From Streptomyces sp. NRRL WC-3605 (lineage in GTDB: Bacteria > Actinomycetota > Actinomycetes > Streptomycetales > Streptomycetaceae), in NCBI RefSeq assembly GCF_001509795.1, contig NZ_LLZN01000062.1:44607-108606 (forward strand): 64,000 nt of DNA. The letters run 5' to 3'. Below the pieces are notes generated by a model. The model saw only the letters and a list, made by a program, of their open reading frames with translations. It was not told the DNA's origin and did no database searches. Each line of letters opens with the position of its first letter. Position 1 is the first letter of the stretch. Positions 1 through 8,429 of this stretch are shown here, in pieces. The position numbers were made by a program, and so were the translations under genes.

Positions 1-36
1 TCCGGTGCCTCGTGCATCCTCGCGGTCCCCTCACCT

Positions 37-54
37 TGTTAATGAGCGTTAACG
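37..54. promoter_or_regulatory. Putative TetR operator, copy 1
   Basis: TGTTAATGAGCGTTAACG, an imperfect 18-bp palindrome of the form (N)GTTANCGNNCGNTAAC(N). A second, better copy begins 29 bp downstream. Both precede the TetR gene, so they are probably its own binding sites. Seen in sequence; function inferred. Confidence 0.45.
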
Positions 55-65
55 CATTTCCATCA

Positions 66-83
66 GGTTAACGACCGCTAACC
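66..83. promoter_or_regulatory. Putative TetR operator, copy 2
   Basis: GGTTAACGACCGCTAACC; 14 of 18 positions are palindromic. It overlaps the proposed -35 (TTAACG, 68-73) of the TetR gene, ideal for autorepression. Confidence 0.5.
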
Positions 84-97
84 TCCCTGTCTAGAAT
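68..97 (+). promoter_or_regulatory. Promoter of the TetR gene, probably leaderless
   Basis: -35-like TTAACG (68-73), 18-nt spacer, -10 TAGAAT (92-97). The expected transcription start falls on or next to the ATG at 105, and no ribosome binding site is visible, so a leaderless transcript is predicted. Confidence 0.45.
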
Positions 98-104
98 CGT
101 TCCC

Positions 105-719
105 ATGGCCACCAGAACCGACGCCCCCACCCGCCGCGAGCAGATCCTCAAGGAGGCCGCGCGGCTCTTCGCCGAGCGCGGCTTCCACGGCGTCGGTGTC
201 GACGAGATAGGCGCCGCGGTCGGCATCAGCGGCCCCGGCCTCTACCGGCACTTCCCCGGCAAGGACGCGATGCTCGCCGAGCTGCTGGTCGGGATCAGCG
301 GCCGGCTGCTGACGGGCGCGAAGCGGCGTCTGGCGGAGGCGGACGGGGTGCCGGCGGAGGAGGTCCTCGACTCCCTGATCGAGGGCCACATCGACTTCGC
401 CCTCGACGACCGCCCCCTGATCACCCTGCACGACCGTGAGCTGGACCGCCTGCGCGACAGCGACCGCAAGCTCGTGCGCCAGCTCCAGCGGCAGTACGTC
501 GAGCTGTGGGTGGAGGTGGTGCGCCGGGTCTATCCGGAGCTCACCGAGCCGGCCGCCCGCTCGGCCGTGCACTCGGTGTTCGGCCTGCTGAACTCCACCC
601 CGCACCTGGGCCGTCCGGGTGTCCTGCCAGGGCGCGGGACCATGGCGGGCCTGCTGCACCGGATGGCGCGCGGGGCCTTCGGGGCGGCCGGGGACGGGGC
701 GCGCACGCCGGCGGAGTGA
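105..719 (+). CDS. TetR/AcrR family transcriptional regulator
   Basis: 204 aa. The N-terminal ~50 residues form a typical TetR helix-turn-helix (AARLFAERGFHGVGVDEIG followed by GISGPGLYRHFPGKDAM); the remainder is a helical ligand-binding domain with no recognisable specificity. It lies directly upstream of, and in the same direction as, an acyl-CoA dehydrogenase and an acyl-CoA thioesterase, so control of fatty/acyl-CoA breakdown is the likely role (inference). No Shine-Dalgarno precedes the ATG; a TAGAAT -10 ends 7 nt before it, so the mRNA is probably leaderless. Two copies of an 18-bp palindrome overlap or sit just upstream of the -35, which suggests autoregulation. Family assignment is firm; effector and targets are inferred. 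Confidence 0.9.
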   Translation: MATRTDAPTRREQILKEAARLFAERGFHGVGVDEIGAAVGISGPGLYRHFPGKDAMLAELLVGISGRLLTGAKRRLAEADGVPAEEVLDSLIEGHIDFALDDRPLITLHDRELDRLRDSDRKLVRQLQRQYVELWVEVVRRVYPELTEPAARSAVHSVFGLLNSTPHLGRPGVLPGRGTMAGLLHRMARGAFGAAGDGARTPAE

Positions 720-780
720 CGAGCGTTACGGTCGTTCCACCCTGGACGTTCTTCGCTACCCGCCGGTACCTTTGATGAGC

Positions 781-788
781 AAGCGCTT
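781..788. promoter_or_regulatory. AAGCGCTT palindrome upstream of acyl-CoA dehydrogenase
   Basis: A perfect 8-bp palindrome in the context GAGCAAGCGCTTAGAC, 27 nt before the likely start of the dehydrogenase. It could be an operator for a repressor of acyl-CoA catabolism. It differs from the palindromes before the upstream TetR gene, so the cognate regulator is uncertain. Confidence 0.35.
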
Positions 789-815
789 AGACATGTACCG
801 GTGGAGGTGGACGGC

Positions 816-1973
816 GTGCGCCGTACGGTGTTCAACGAGGATCACGAGGCGTTCCGGGAGACCATCCGCGCCTTCATCGAGGCCGAGGTCGTCCCGGTCT
901 ACGACGAGTGGTTCGCGGCGGGCCAGGCGCCCCGCGACTTCTACTACAAGCTCGCCGAGCTGGGCGTCTTCGGCATCCGCGTCGACGAGGAGTACGGCGG
1001 CGCCGGCATCGACTCGTACAAGTTCGAGGCGATCATGTACGAGGAGACCGCCCGCGCCGGTGTGCAGTTCGGCGGCTCCGGCGTGCACGTGCTGCTCGGC
1101 CTGCCGTACCTCAAGATGCTCGCCACCGACGAGCAGAAGAAGCGCTACCTGCCGAAGTTCGTCTCCGGCGAGGAGATGTGGGCGCTGGCGATGACCGAGC
1201 CGGGCACCGGCTCCGACCTCGCGGGCATGAAGACCACCGCCAAGCTCTCCGAGGACGGCACGCACTACGTCCTCAACGGCTCCAAGACCTTCATCACCGG
1301 CGGTGTGCACGCCGACCGGGTGATCGTGTGCGCCCGCACCGCCGCGCCCACCGCCGAGGACCGCCGCCACGGCATCTCCCTGTTCGCCGTCGACACCAAG
1401 TCCGAGGGCTACTCCATCGGCCGCAAGCTGGACAAGCTGGGCCTGCGCACCTCCGACACCGCCGAGCTCGCGTTCGTCGACGTCAAGGTGCCCGTCGAGG
1501 ACCTGCTCGGCGAGGAGAACAAGGGCTTCTACTACCTCGGCCACAACCTCGCCTCGGAGCGCTGGGGCATCGCCTACGGCGCCTACGCCCAGGCCAAGGC
1601 CGCCGTCCGGTTCGCCAAGCAGTACGTGCAGGAGCGCACCGTCTTCGGCAAGCCGGTCGCGTCCTTCCAGAACACCAAGTTCGAGCTGGCCGCCTGCCAG
1701 GCCGAGGTGGACGCCGCCGAGGCCGTCGCCGACCGCGCGCTGGAGGCCCTGGACGCCGGTGAGCTGACGCCCGCCGAGGCCGCCTCCGCGAAGCTGTTCT
1801 GCACCGAGGTCGCCCACCGGGTGATCGACCGCTGCCTCCAGCTGCACGGCGGCTACGGCTTCATGAACGAGTACCCGATCGCGCGCCTGTACGCGGACAA
1901 CCGCGTCAACCGCATCTACGGCGGGACCAGCGAGATCATGAAGACGATCATCGCGAAGGACATGGGCCTGTAA
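816..1973 (+). CDS. Acyl-CoA dehydrogenase
   Basis: FAD-dependent alpha,beta-dehydrogenation of acyl-CoA, the first step of beta-oxidation or of branched-chain acyl-CoA degradation. 385 aa from the GTG at 816, chosen because GGAGGTGG lies 6 nt before it; in-frame GTGs at 801 and 807 lie at or within that ribosome binding site. The N-terminus then reads VRRTVFNEDHEAFRE, typical of the family. Family motifs are clear: MTEPGTGSDLAGM in the middle beta domain, and LHGGYGFMNEYPIARLYAD followed by IYGGTSEIMK in the C-terminal helical domain that binds FAD and carries the active site. Followed 35 nt later by a thioesterase, probably co-transcribed. Substrate chain length or branching cannot be read from the sequence. 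Confidence 0.93.
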   Translation: MRRTVFNEDHEAFRETIRAFIEAEVVPVYDEWFAAGQAPRDFYYKLAELGVFGIRVDEEYGGAGIDSYKFEAIMYEETARAGVQFGGSGVHVLLGLPYLKMLATDEQKKRYLPKFVSGEEMWALAMTEPGTGSDLAGMKTTAKLSEDGTHYVLNGSKTFITGGVHADRVIVCARTAAPTAEDRRHGISLFAVDTKSEGYSIGRKLDKLGLRTSDTAELAFVDVKVPVEDLLGEENKGFYYLGHNLASERWGIAYGAYAQAKAAVRFAKQYVQERTVFGKPVASFQNTKFELAACQAEVDAAEAVADRALEALDAGELTPAEAASAKLFCTEVAHRVIDRCLQLHGGYGFMNEYPIARLYADNRVNRIYGGTSEIMKTIIAKDMGL

Positions 1974-2008
1974 GGCCCCTGACGTTCCCTGCCAGTAGAA
2001 AAGGTGCC

Positions 2009-2881
2009 ATGAACGAGGCACTTCAGAGCCTCCTCGATCTGCTCGACCTGGAGCAGATCGAGGTGGACATCTTCCGCGGCCGGTCCCAGTCCGCCGTCGT
2101 CCCGCGTGTCTTCGGCGGACAGGTCGCGGCCCAGGCGCTCGTCGCCGCGGGCCGCACGGTGCCCGCGGACCGGCCCGCCCACTCCCTGCACGCGTACTTC
2201 CTGCGCATGGGGGACCCTGGCGCGCCCATCGTCTACAACGTCGACCGCATGCGCGACGGGCGTTCCTTCACCACCCGCCGGGTGGTCGCCGTCCAGCACG
2301 GCAAGCCGATCTTCGCGCTGTCGGCGTCCTTCCAGACGTACGAGGACGGCCTGGACCACCAGGCCCCGATGCCGCCCGCGCCCGACCCGGCGTCGCTGCC
2401 CACCTCCGAGGAGCGGCTGCGCGGCTACGGGCACCTCGACCCGGCGGTCGTCGAGCGGTTCCTGGAGGCCCGCCGGGCGGTCGACCTGCGCTACGTCGAC
2501 GAGCCGCCGTACGGCCGTTACGGCGAGCCGCGCGAACCGCACTCCCAGGTCTGGTTCCGCACCAACGGCAAACTCGCCGACGACCCCCTGCTGCACGTCG
2601 TACTCGCGACCTACGTCTCGGACATGACCCTGCTCGACTCCGTGCTGCTCGCGCACGGACGGGGCGGCTGGGCGGTCGGCGACGTCGTCGGCGCCTCCCT
2701 GGACCACGCCATGTGGTTCCACCGCCCGTTCCGCGCCGACGAATGGCTCCTGTACGACCAGGAGTCCCCGTCGGCCCACGGCGGCCGCGGCCTCGGCCAG
2801 GCCCGCATCTACACCCAGGACGGCCGCCTGGCGGTCTCGGTCATCCAGGAGGGCGTGGTCCGCGTTCCGCGCGCGGACTGA
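2009..2881 (+). CDS. tesB: Acyl-CoA thioesterase II (TesB family)
   Basis: Hydrolyses acyl-CoA to free acid and CoA. 290 aa, the usual TesB length, with a double hot-dog fold. Visible signatures are VPRVFGGQVAAQALVAAGRT near the N-terminus, HSLHAYFLRMGDP, the GRSFTTRRVVAVQ segment, and in the second half VGASLDHAMWFHRPFRADEW with the conserved Asp/His region. AAGGTG precedes the ATG. It sits just behind an acyl-CoA dehydrogenase and probably relieves CoA sequestration or removes poorly oxidised acyl-CoAs. Family assignment is very secure. Confidence 0.93.
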   Translation: MNEALQSLLDLLDLEQIEVDIFRGRSQSAVVPRVFGGQVAAQALVAAGRTVPADRPAHSLHAYFLRMGDPGAPIVYNVDRMRDGRSFTTRRVVAVQHGKPIFALSASFQTYEDGLDHQAPMPPAPDPASLPTSEERLRGYGHLDPAVVERFLEARRAVDLRYVDEPPYGRYGEPREPHSQVWFRTNGKLADDPLLHVVLATYVSDMTLLDSVLLAHGRGGWAVGDVVGASLDHAMWFHRPFRADEWLLYDQESPSAHGGRGLGQARIYTQDGRLAVSVIQEGVVRVPRAD

Positions 2882-2900
2882 CCCCCGGGGCGGGGGACGG

Positions 2901-3296
2901 TCAGGCGCCCGCCGTGGCGGGCTCGATGTCCCCCGCGAAGACGATCATCTGGTCGATCAGGCCCCGCCGCAGATGGACGACGTCCGTCCCGGCCAGCCGC
3001 GGCCCGCCGCCGGGCGTGGTGAAGACCCACCGGTAGCGGGCCCACTCGCCGGGCATGTCCACCCCCGAGCAGCGCACCATGGTGCCGGGCCCGGCCGGGT
3101 GGCGGCGCAGCTCCAGCACGAACCGCTCGACCGCCTCCACGCCCTCGCTGCGTCCCAGCGGTCCCCAGAAGACCACGTCGGACGTGAGGGCCTGGGCCAG
3201 CAGTTCGGTCACGTGCCGGTCGTCCGGGACGTTGAAGGCGGACAGGAACATGTCGATCGCCGACTCGGCGGCTGCTTCCTCCATGCCCTCAGTCAT
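2901..3296 (-). CDS. NTF2/SnoaL-like small protein
   Basis: 131 aa from the ATG at 3296 (an ATG at 3284 is also possible; neither has a strong ribosome binding site). The layout of an N-terminal helix (AIDMFLSAFNV), a tryptophan-rich strand (VVFWGPLGR), EAVERFVLELRRH and a C-terminal sheet ending VDVVHLRRG-like/LIDQMIVFAG resembles the cone-shaped NTF2/SnoaL fold (ketosteroid isomerase, limonene epoxide hydrolase, polyketide cyclases). No catalytic residues can be assigned. It lies 62 bp beyond the phosphatase-type gene on the same strand and may be the last gene of that unit. Function unknown. Confidence 0.7.
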   Translation of the reverse strand: MTEGMEEAAAESAIDMFLSAFNVPDDRHVTELLAQALTSDVVFWGPLGRSEGVEAVERFVLELRRHPAGPGTMVRCSGVDMPGEWARYRWVFTTPGGGPRLAGTDVVHLRRGLIDQMIVFAGDIEPATAGA

Positions 3297-3358
3297 ATCA
3301 GCCGCCGCGCCCCGCCCGGCCCGAACGGGCGGGTGCCGTGCGCCGGTTCGGGCACGCC

Positions 3359-4153
3359 TCAGGCGTCGCCCAGGCCCGCCTCCGACAGGAGGTACGCCGT
3401 CATCGGGTCGTAGTGGCGGGGGCTGACCACGTGGTCGTCCAGGGGGACGGCCACCTGGAGCGTGCCCTCGGACTCGGCGAGGAACAGGGCCGGGTCGTTG
3501 CAGTCCGCGTAGCCGACGGAGTCCACGCCGTGCTGGGCCGCGTACCCCGCCCAGCCGTGGTCGGCGACCACGAGGTCGGGCAGCGGGCGGCCCTCGCGCT
3601 CCAGGCCGGTGAGGATCGCCTTCATCGGGTCGCCGGAGTGCGTGTGCCACAGGGAGGCACCGTGCTCCAGGACGGCCACGTCGGCGAACTGCACGACGTA
3701 ACCCTCCTCGGTCTGCAGGCCCTCGGGGATGACGACGATCTCGCAGCCGGCGGCGCGCAGCGCCGCGGCCGTCGCGCGGTGGACGTCCAGCAGGCCCCCG
3801 GGGTGGCCCGTCGCGAACAGCACCCGCTGCGAGCCGTCGGCCGCCTTGCGCAGCCGGGCCGCCATGCGCTCCAGCGCGGCCACCGTCAGCTCCGGGTCGA
3901 TGGTGTCCTGGCCGTGGCGGTGCTCGGCGTCGTCGTTCACGCCGACGCGCTCCGCCATCACCGCCAGCACGTCCTGCTCGTCGGTCCAGCGGTCGCCGAG
4001 CTCCAGGCCGAGCCAGTAGTGGCGGTTGCCGTTCGCCAGCTGACGGTAGTGGGAGAGGTTGTTCTCGCGGGGGGTCGCGACGTCGCCCGCGATGCGGGTG
4101 CGGACGAGGTGGTCGACGAGCTCGGCGCGGCTGGGTGTCCCGGGTATCGGCAT
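3359..4153 (-). CDS. Conserved actinobacterial protein, usually called phosphatase
   Basis: 264 aa from the ATG at 4153 (GGGAA about 6 nt upstream; an in-frame ATG at 4162 is an alternative). I recognise it as a conserved streptomycete protein generally labelled phosphatase, but that name is family lore, not something a motif here proves. Conserved-looking blocks include RENNLSHYRQLANGNRHYWL, FATGHPGGLL, LWHTHSGDPMKAIL and VVADHGWAGYAA; the histidine-rich segments suggest a metal-dependent hydrolase. It lies 62 bp downstream of the PucR regulator on the same strand, next to the symporter/ureohydrolase genes, hinting at a linked nitrogen-compound pathway. Substrate unknown. Confidence 0.7.
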   Translation of the reverse strand: MPIPGTPSRAELVDHLVRTRIAGDVATPRENNLSHYRQLANGNRHYWLGLELGDRWTDEQDVLAVMAERVGVNDDAEHRHGQDTIDPELTVAALERMAARLRKAADGSQRVLFATGHPGGLLDVHRATAAALRAAGCEIVVIPEGLQTEEGYVVQFADVAVLEHGASLWHTHSGDPMKAILTGLEREGRPLPDLVVADHGWAGYAAQHGVDSVGYADCNDPALFLAESEGTLQVAVPLDDHVVSPRHYDPMTAYLLSEAGLGDA

Positions 4154-4215
4154 GGTTCCCATTGTGAGGCAGGCGGCGTGCCCGGACTCCTGCTCCGGAG
4201 CGCGTGCGACGCGGG

Positions 4216-5697
4216 TCACTGGCCTGAATCGGACGCTTCGGCATGGCGCAGGGCGAACCACAGCTCCATCCGGACGTCCGCGTCGTCCAGGTCGGCCTCC
4301 AGCAGCGCCGCGCACCGGGCGATCCGCTGCCGCACGGTGTTGCGGTGCACGGACAGCGCCACCGCCGTGCGGTCCCAGCTGCCGTGCAGCGACAGCCAGG
4401 TGCGCAAGGTGTCCGCGAGGGTGCCGGTCAGAGGTGCGAGCAGGGCGCGGGCGTGGTCCCGCGCCGCGTCCCCGGGGACCAGGTCGGCCAGGGCCGGACG
4501 GTGCGTGCCGTGCCGGGACAGCGGCGTACGGGTGGCCCGCGCCCGGGCCAGCGCCCGGGCCGCCTGGGTGTCCGCCGCCCGCCACTCCCCGGCCGGCACC
4601 GGGGCGCTCACCCCGAGCGTCCAGCCGGGCTGGGCCTCGGGTGCCCGGTCCGCCGGGACGACGACGCGTACGACGTCCCGCCCCAGGTCGACCAGGGGAG
4701 TGCCGAACGCGGCGCCCAGCGCGGACGCGGCCACCGGGTCGCACGGGGGCGTGTCCGGCGCCGCGTGCACCACCAGCCAGGTCTCCGCGCCCAGCAGCGG
4801 CGCCACCGTGTGCGGCTCCGCCCCGAGCAGCAGCCGCACCAGGGCGGAGGAGCGGGCCGCCCCCGAGCCGCTCTGGTGCTCGCCGGTGAGCAGGGACAGC
4901 AGGACGGCGGCGACGGAGGCGACGGTGTGGTCCCCGGACCGGTCGCGCGGCGCGGCCACCCCGAGCACGAAGCCGTGCCCGGCGCCCAGCGCGTAGGCGG
5001 CGAGACGGGTGTCGCCGGCCGTGTCGGTGGCGGAGGCGGGCGTGCCGGGCCCCGTGGGCCGTACGACCGCCGCGAGCGCGGCCAGCGCCTGACCGGCCGC
5101 CGGGTCCACCGCCCGGCCCGCCGCGGCGACCCGCGTCCCCTCGGGGCCGTACAGGACGGCGTGCCCGCCCACCCGCCGGGCGAGCTGCCGCAGCACCGCC
5201 CGCACCGGGTCGGGGCGCGCGGCGGCGGCCGCCAGGCTCTGCTGGGCCTCGGTCACGCGCCGCAGCTCGGCGAGGCGGGCCTGTGCCATGAGCTGCCACA
5301 CCGCGCGCGCGATCCCGGAGAACGTGGTGCGCGGCGGCACCTCCAGCAGCGGCAGTCCGTGGGCGTCGCAGGCCTCGACGAGGGCGCGCGGCACGGTGTC
5401 GTGCACGGGCGCGAGCCCGAAGCCCAGGGCGGCACCCCCGGCCGCGACGATCCGCGCCACGTAGTCGTCGAAGTACGTCCCCGTCCCGGCCGCCTCGGGC
5501 ACGTGCACGCCTGCCGACAGCAGCAGCTCGCCGCCCAGCAGATAGGGATAGGGATCGGCCATCTCCGAGGTGTGCGCCCAGTGGATCACCGTGTCCGCGT
5601 CCATGGGCCCGGCGATCTGGCGCAGCCCCAGGTCCTCACGGGCCAGCAGCGCGGACAGCGGTACGGGCGGGGTGGGCGGAACCGCGTGGTCCGGCAT
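4216..5697 (-). CDS. PucR family transcriptional regulator
   Basis: 493 aa from the ATG at 5697, chosen because GGAGGA lies 7 nt upstream; a GTG at 5712 would place that ribosome binding site inside the gene. Three-part PucR architecture: an N-terminal PucR-type domain (PLSALLAREDLGLRQIAGP to about residue 160), a central degenerate GGDEF-like region, and a C-terminal helix-turn-helix (HGSWDRTAVALSVHRNTVRQ, then RIARCAALLEADLDDADVRM). PucR regulators commonly activate purine, amino acid or guanidino catabolism in response to the substrate. It is divergent from a symporter, a ureohydrolase and a ThDP enzyme, its probable targets. Confidence 0.9.
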   Translation of the reverse strand: MPDHAVPPTPPVPLSALLAREDLGLRQIAGPMDADTVIHWAHTSEMADPYPYLLGGELLLSAGVHVPEAAGTGTYFDDYVARIVAAGGAALGFGLAPVHDTVPRALVEACDAHGLPLLEVPPRTTFSGIARAVWQLMAQARLAELRRVTEAQQSLAAAAARPDPVRAVLRQLARRVGGHAVLYGPEGTRVAAAGRAVDPAAGQALAALAAVVRPTGPGTPASATDTAGDTRLAAYALGAGHGFVLGVAAPRDRSGDHTVASVAAVLLSLLTGEHQSGSGAARSSALVRLLLGAEPHTVAPLLGAETWLVVHAAPDTPPCDPVAASALGAAFGTPLVDLGRDVVRVVVPADRAPEAQPGWTLGVSAPVPAGEWRAADTQAARALARARATRTPLSRHGTHRPALADLVPGDAARDHARALLAPLTGTLADTLRTWLSLHGSWDRTAVALSVHRNTVRQRIARCAALLEADLDDADVRMELWFALRHAEASDSGQ

Positions 5698-5794
5698 GGA
5701 TGGTTCCTCCACTCACGGAGTTCCGAATGGATGAAACGTACACTTCGCAGCCGCTTTCCGGCCACCTACTGTCGGTCCAGTCCGGTGGCCGCGG

Positions 5795-5837
5795 ATGGGG
5801 GTCCCCCCGCGCGAGCGGGTTCGAGCGTGGGGGAGGG
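5795..5837. repeat. REP-like GC-rich palindromic repeat
   Basis: A GGGGGTCCCCCC block, a short GCG/GAGCG spacer and GTGGGGGAG form an imperfect hairpin between the divergent PucR and symporter genes. From memory, very similar elements are scattered between genes in many Streptomyces genomes. Copy number here cannot be checked. Confidence 0.5.
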
Positions 5838-5918
5838 CGGTTGTCCCCGCCGGCGCGCCGGTCGTCCCCACCCCACTGCACGACACGCCACCGGGATGTG
5901 CGCGAAGGAGGCCCCACC

Positions 5919-7391
5919 ATGGCCGTCGACTACACCGTGATCGTCGTCTATCTGGCCGGCATGCTGGCCATGGGCTGGTGGGGCATGCGCCGCGCCAGGT
6001 CCAAGAGCGAGTTCCTGGTCGCCGGACGCCGGCTCGGCCCCGCGATGTACTCCGGCACCATGGCGGCGATCGTCCTCGGCGGCGCGTCCACCATCGGAGG
6101 CGTCGGCCTCGGCTACCAGTACGGCCTCTCCGGCGCCTGGATGGTCTTCACCATCGGCCTCGGCCTGCTCGCCCTCTCGGTCTTCTTCTCCGCGCGGATC
6201 GCCCGGCTGAAGGTCTACACCGTCTCCGAGATGCTGGACCTGCGCTACGGCGGCCGGGCCGGTGTCATCTCCGGTGTCGTCATGTGGGCGTACACCCTGA
6301 TGCTCGCCGTCACCTCGACCATCGCCTACGCCACGATCTTCGACGTGCTGTTCGACATGAACCGCACCCTCGCGATCGTCCTCGGCGGCTCCATCGTCGT
6401 CGCCTACTCGACGCTCGGCGGCATGTGGTCGATCACCCTGACCGACATGGTGCAGTTCGTGGTCAAGACGATCGGTGTGCTCCTGCTCCTGCTGCCCATC
6501 GCCGTCGTCAAGGCCGGCGGGTTCGGCGAGATGAGGGCGAAGCTGCCGACCGGGTACTTCGACCCGCTGGGCATCGGCGGCGAGACGATCTTCACCTACG
6601 TCCTGATCTACACCTTCGGCATGCTCATCGGGCAGGACATCTGGCAGCGCGTGTTCACCGCCCGCAGCGACACCACCGCCAAGTGGGGCGGCACCGTCGG
6701 AGGCACCTACTGCCTCGCCTACGCCCTCGCCGGCGCGGTCATCGGCACCGCGGCCAAGGTGCTGTACCCGGACCTCTCCAGCGCCGACGACGCCTTCGCG
6801 ACCATCGTCAAGGACGAGCTGCCCATGGGCGTGCGCGGCCTGGTGCTGGCCGCCGCCCTGGCCGCCGTGATGTCGACCTCCTCCGGCGCGCTCATCGCCT
6901 GCGCGACCGTCGCCAACAACGACATCTGGGCGCGGCTGCGCGGGGTGGTCCGCCCCGACGACGGAGAGGCGCACGACGAGGTGAGGGGCAACCGCGCCTT
7001 CATCCTGCTGATGGGTATCGCCGTGATCGGCACGGCCATCGCGCTGAACAACGTCGTCGAGGCCCTCACGGTCGCCTACAACCTGCTCGTCGGCGGGCTG
7101 CTCGTGCCGATCCTCGGCGGACTGCTCTGGCGCCGCGGGACCGCGCAGGGCGCGCTCGCCTCGGTCGTGGTCGGTGGTGTCGCGGTGATCACGCTGATGG
7201 CCACGCACGGCATCCTCGCCAACGAGCCGGTCTACTACGGCCTGCTGTCCTCCCTCGCCGCGTACGTCGCCGTCTCGCTGCTGACGAAGCCCACCGACGC
7301 GGCCGTCCTCGCCGTCTGGCGCGAGCGCCTGGCCGGACGGGACCCCCGGGACGCCGAACGCGCGTCCGAACCGGTGCCGGCCGGCCAGTAG
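5919..7391 (+). CDS. Sodium:solute symporter (SSS family)
   Basis: 490 aa integral membrane protein starting at the ATG after AAGGAGGCCCCACC. The N-terminus (VDYTVIVVYLAGMLAMGWWG, then RRARSKSEFLVAGRRLGP) and the helix AAIVLGGASTIGGVGLGYQY are diagnostic of the sodium/solute symporter family; about 13 hydrophobic helices follow, ending in a short charged tail. GQDIWQRVFTARS and VMSTSSGALIACATVANNDI are further SSS motifs, the latter contributing Na+-site residues. It is the first gene rightwards of PucR and precedes the ureohydrolase and ThDP enzyme by one short gap, so it most likely imports their substrate (a guanidino or related compound, inferred). Confidence 0.9.
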   Translation: MAVDYTVIVVYLAGMLAMGWWGMRRARSKSEFLVAGRRLGPAMYSGTMAAIVLGGASTIGGVGLGYQYGLSGAWMVFTIGLGLLALSVFFSARIARLKVYTVSEMLDLRYGGRAGVISGVVMWAYTLMLAVTSTIAYATIFDVLFDMNRTLAIVLGGSIVVAYSTLGGMWSITLTDMVQFVVKTIGVLLLLLPIAVVKAGGFGEMRAKLPTGYFDPLGIGGETIFTYVLIYTFGMLIGQDIWQRVFTARSDTTAKWGGTVGGTYCLAYALAGAVIGTAAKVLYPDLSSADDAFATIVKDELPMGVRGLVLAAALAAVMSTSSGALIACATVANNDIWARLRGVVRPDDGEAHDEVRGNRAFILLMGIAVIGTAIALNNVVEALTVAYNLLVGGLLVPILGGLLWRRGTAQGALASVVVGGVAVITLMATHGILANEPVYYGLLSSLAAYVAVSLLTKPTDAAVLAVWRERLAGRDPRDAERASEPVPAGQ

Positions 7392-7448
7392 AGTCATAGC
7401 CATATCACCCGCATACGCGATGAAGCGTAGGAAAGAAGGCATTTCCTC

Positions 7449-8429
7449 ATGACCAGCAACGAGACGCCCCGCGGCCCCGTCGACTCCTCCCGCGTCCCGC
7501 GGTACGCGGGCCCCGCGACCTTCGCCCGGCTCCCGCGCCTCGACGAGGTCGGCCGCGCCGACGTCGCCGTGGTCGGCGTGCCGTTCGACTCCGGCGTCTC
7601 GTACCGGCCGGGCGCCCGCTTCGGCGGCAACGCCATCCGCGAGGCGTCCCGCCTCCTGCGCCCCTACAACCCGGCCCAGGACGCCTCCCCGTTCGCCCTC
7701 GCGCAGGTCGCGGACGGCGGCGACATCGCCGTGAACCCGTTCAACATCAACGAGGCCGTCGACACGATCGAGGCCGCCGCCGACGACCTGCTCGGCACCG
7801 GCGCCCGCCTGATGACCCTCGGCGGCGACCACACCATCGCCCTGCCGCTGCTCAGGAGCGTCGCCAAGAAGCACGGCCCGGTCGCCCTGCTCCACTTCGA
7901 CGCGCACCTCGACACCTGGGACACCTACTTCGGCGCCGAGTACACCCACGGCACCCCGTTCCGCCGGGCCGTCGAGGAGGGCATCCTCGACACCTCCGCC
8001 CTCTCCCACGTCGGCACCCGGGGTCCGCTCTACGGCAAGCAGGACCTCACGGACGACGAGAAGATGGGCTTCGGCATCGTCACCTCCGCCGACGTCTACC
8101 GGCGGGGCGCCGACGAGGTCGCCGACCAGCTCCGCCAGCGCATCGGCGACCGCCCGCTGTACATCTCCATCGACATCGACTGCCTCGACCCGGCCCACGC
8201 GCCCGGCACCGGCACCCCCGAGGCGGGCGGCATGACCTCCCGCGAACTGCTGGAGATCCTGCGCGGCCTCGCCTCCTGCAACCTGGTCTCGGCGGACGTC
8301 GTCGAGGTGGCGCCCGCGTACGATCACGCGGAGATCACGTCGGTGGCCGCGTCCCACACGGCGTACGAACTGACCACGATCATGTCCCGCCAGATCGCGG
8401 CGGCGCGCGAGGAGGACGAGGGCAAGTGA
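7449..8429 (+). CDS. speB: Agmatinase / ureohydrolase family protein
   Basis: 326 aa member of the arginase/agmatinase/formiminoglutamase superfamily, binuclear Mn2+ hydrolases that release urea from guanidino groups. Metal-binding blocks are present in order: [11 protein letters not shown] (His), [14 protein letters not shown] (Asp-His-Asp) and [19 protein letters not shown] (Asp-Asp). The [16 protein letters not shown] segment is typical of agmatinases. A 4-bp GTGA overlap couples it to the ThDP enzyme downstream, with a Na+ symporter upstream and PucR divergent. Related enzymes act on guanidinobutyrate, guanidinopropionate or other guanidines, so agmatine is only the default guess. Symbol given by family. 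Confidence 0.85.
   Translation: MTSNETPRGPVDSSRVPRYAGPATFARLPRLDEVGRADVAVVGVPFDSGVSYRPGARFGGNAIREASRLLRPYNPAQDASPFALAQVADGGDIAVNPFNINEAVDTIEAAADDLLGTGARLMTLGGDHTIALPLLRSVAKKHGPVALLHFDAHLDTWDTYFGAEYTHGTPFRRAVEEGILDTSALSHVGTRGPLYGKQDLTDDEKMGFGIVTSADVYRRGADEVADQLRQRIGDRPLYISIDIDCLDPAHAPGTGTPEAGGMTSRELLEILRGLASCNLVSADVVEVAPAYDHAEITSVAASHTAYELTTIMSRQIAAAREEDEGK

Noticed and set aside
801..815. GTG codons at 801 and 807 as starts of acyl-CoA dehydrogenase
   Set aside because: They would include the ribosome binding site GGAGGTGG, which is ideally placed for GTG 816.
2901..4244. A 447-aa fusion of an Arg/Pro-rich region and the NTF2-like protein
   Set aside because: Only the last 131 residues look like a protein; the rest is a shadow of the phosphatase-type gene.
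5766..8357. 863-codon minus-strand frame over the symporter and ureohydrolase
   Set aside because: Antisense shadow; no start signals, no family.
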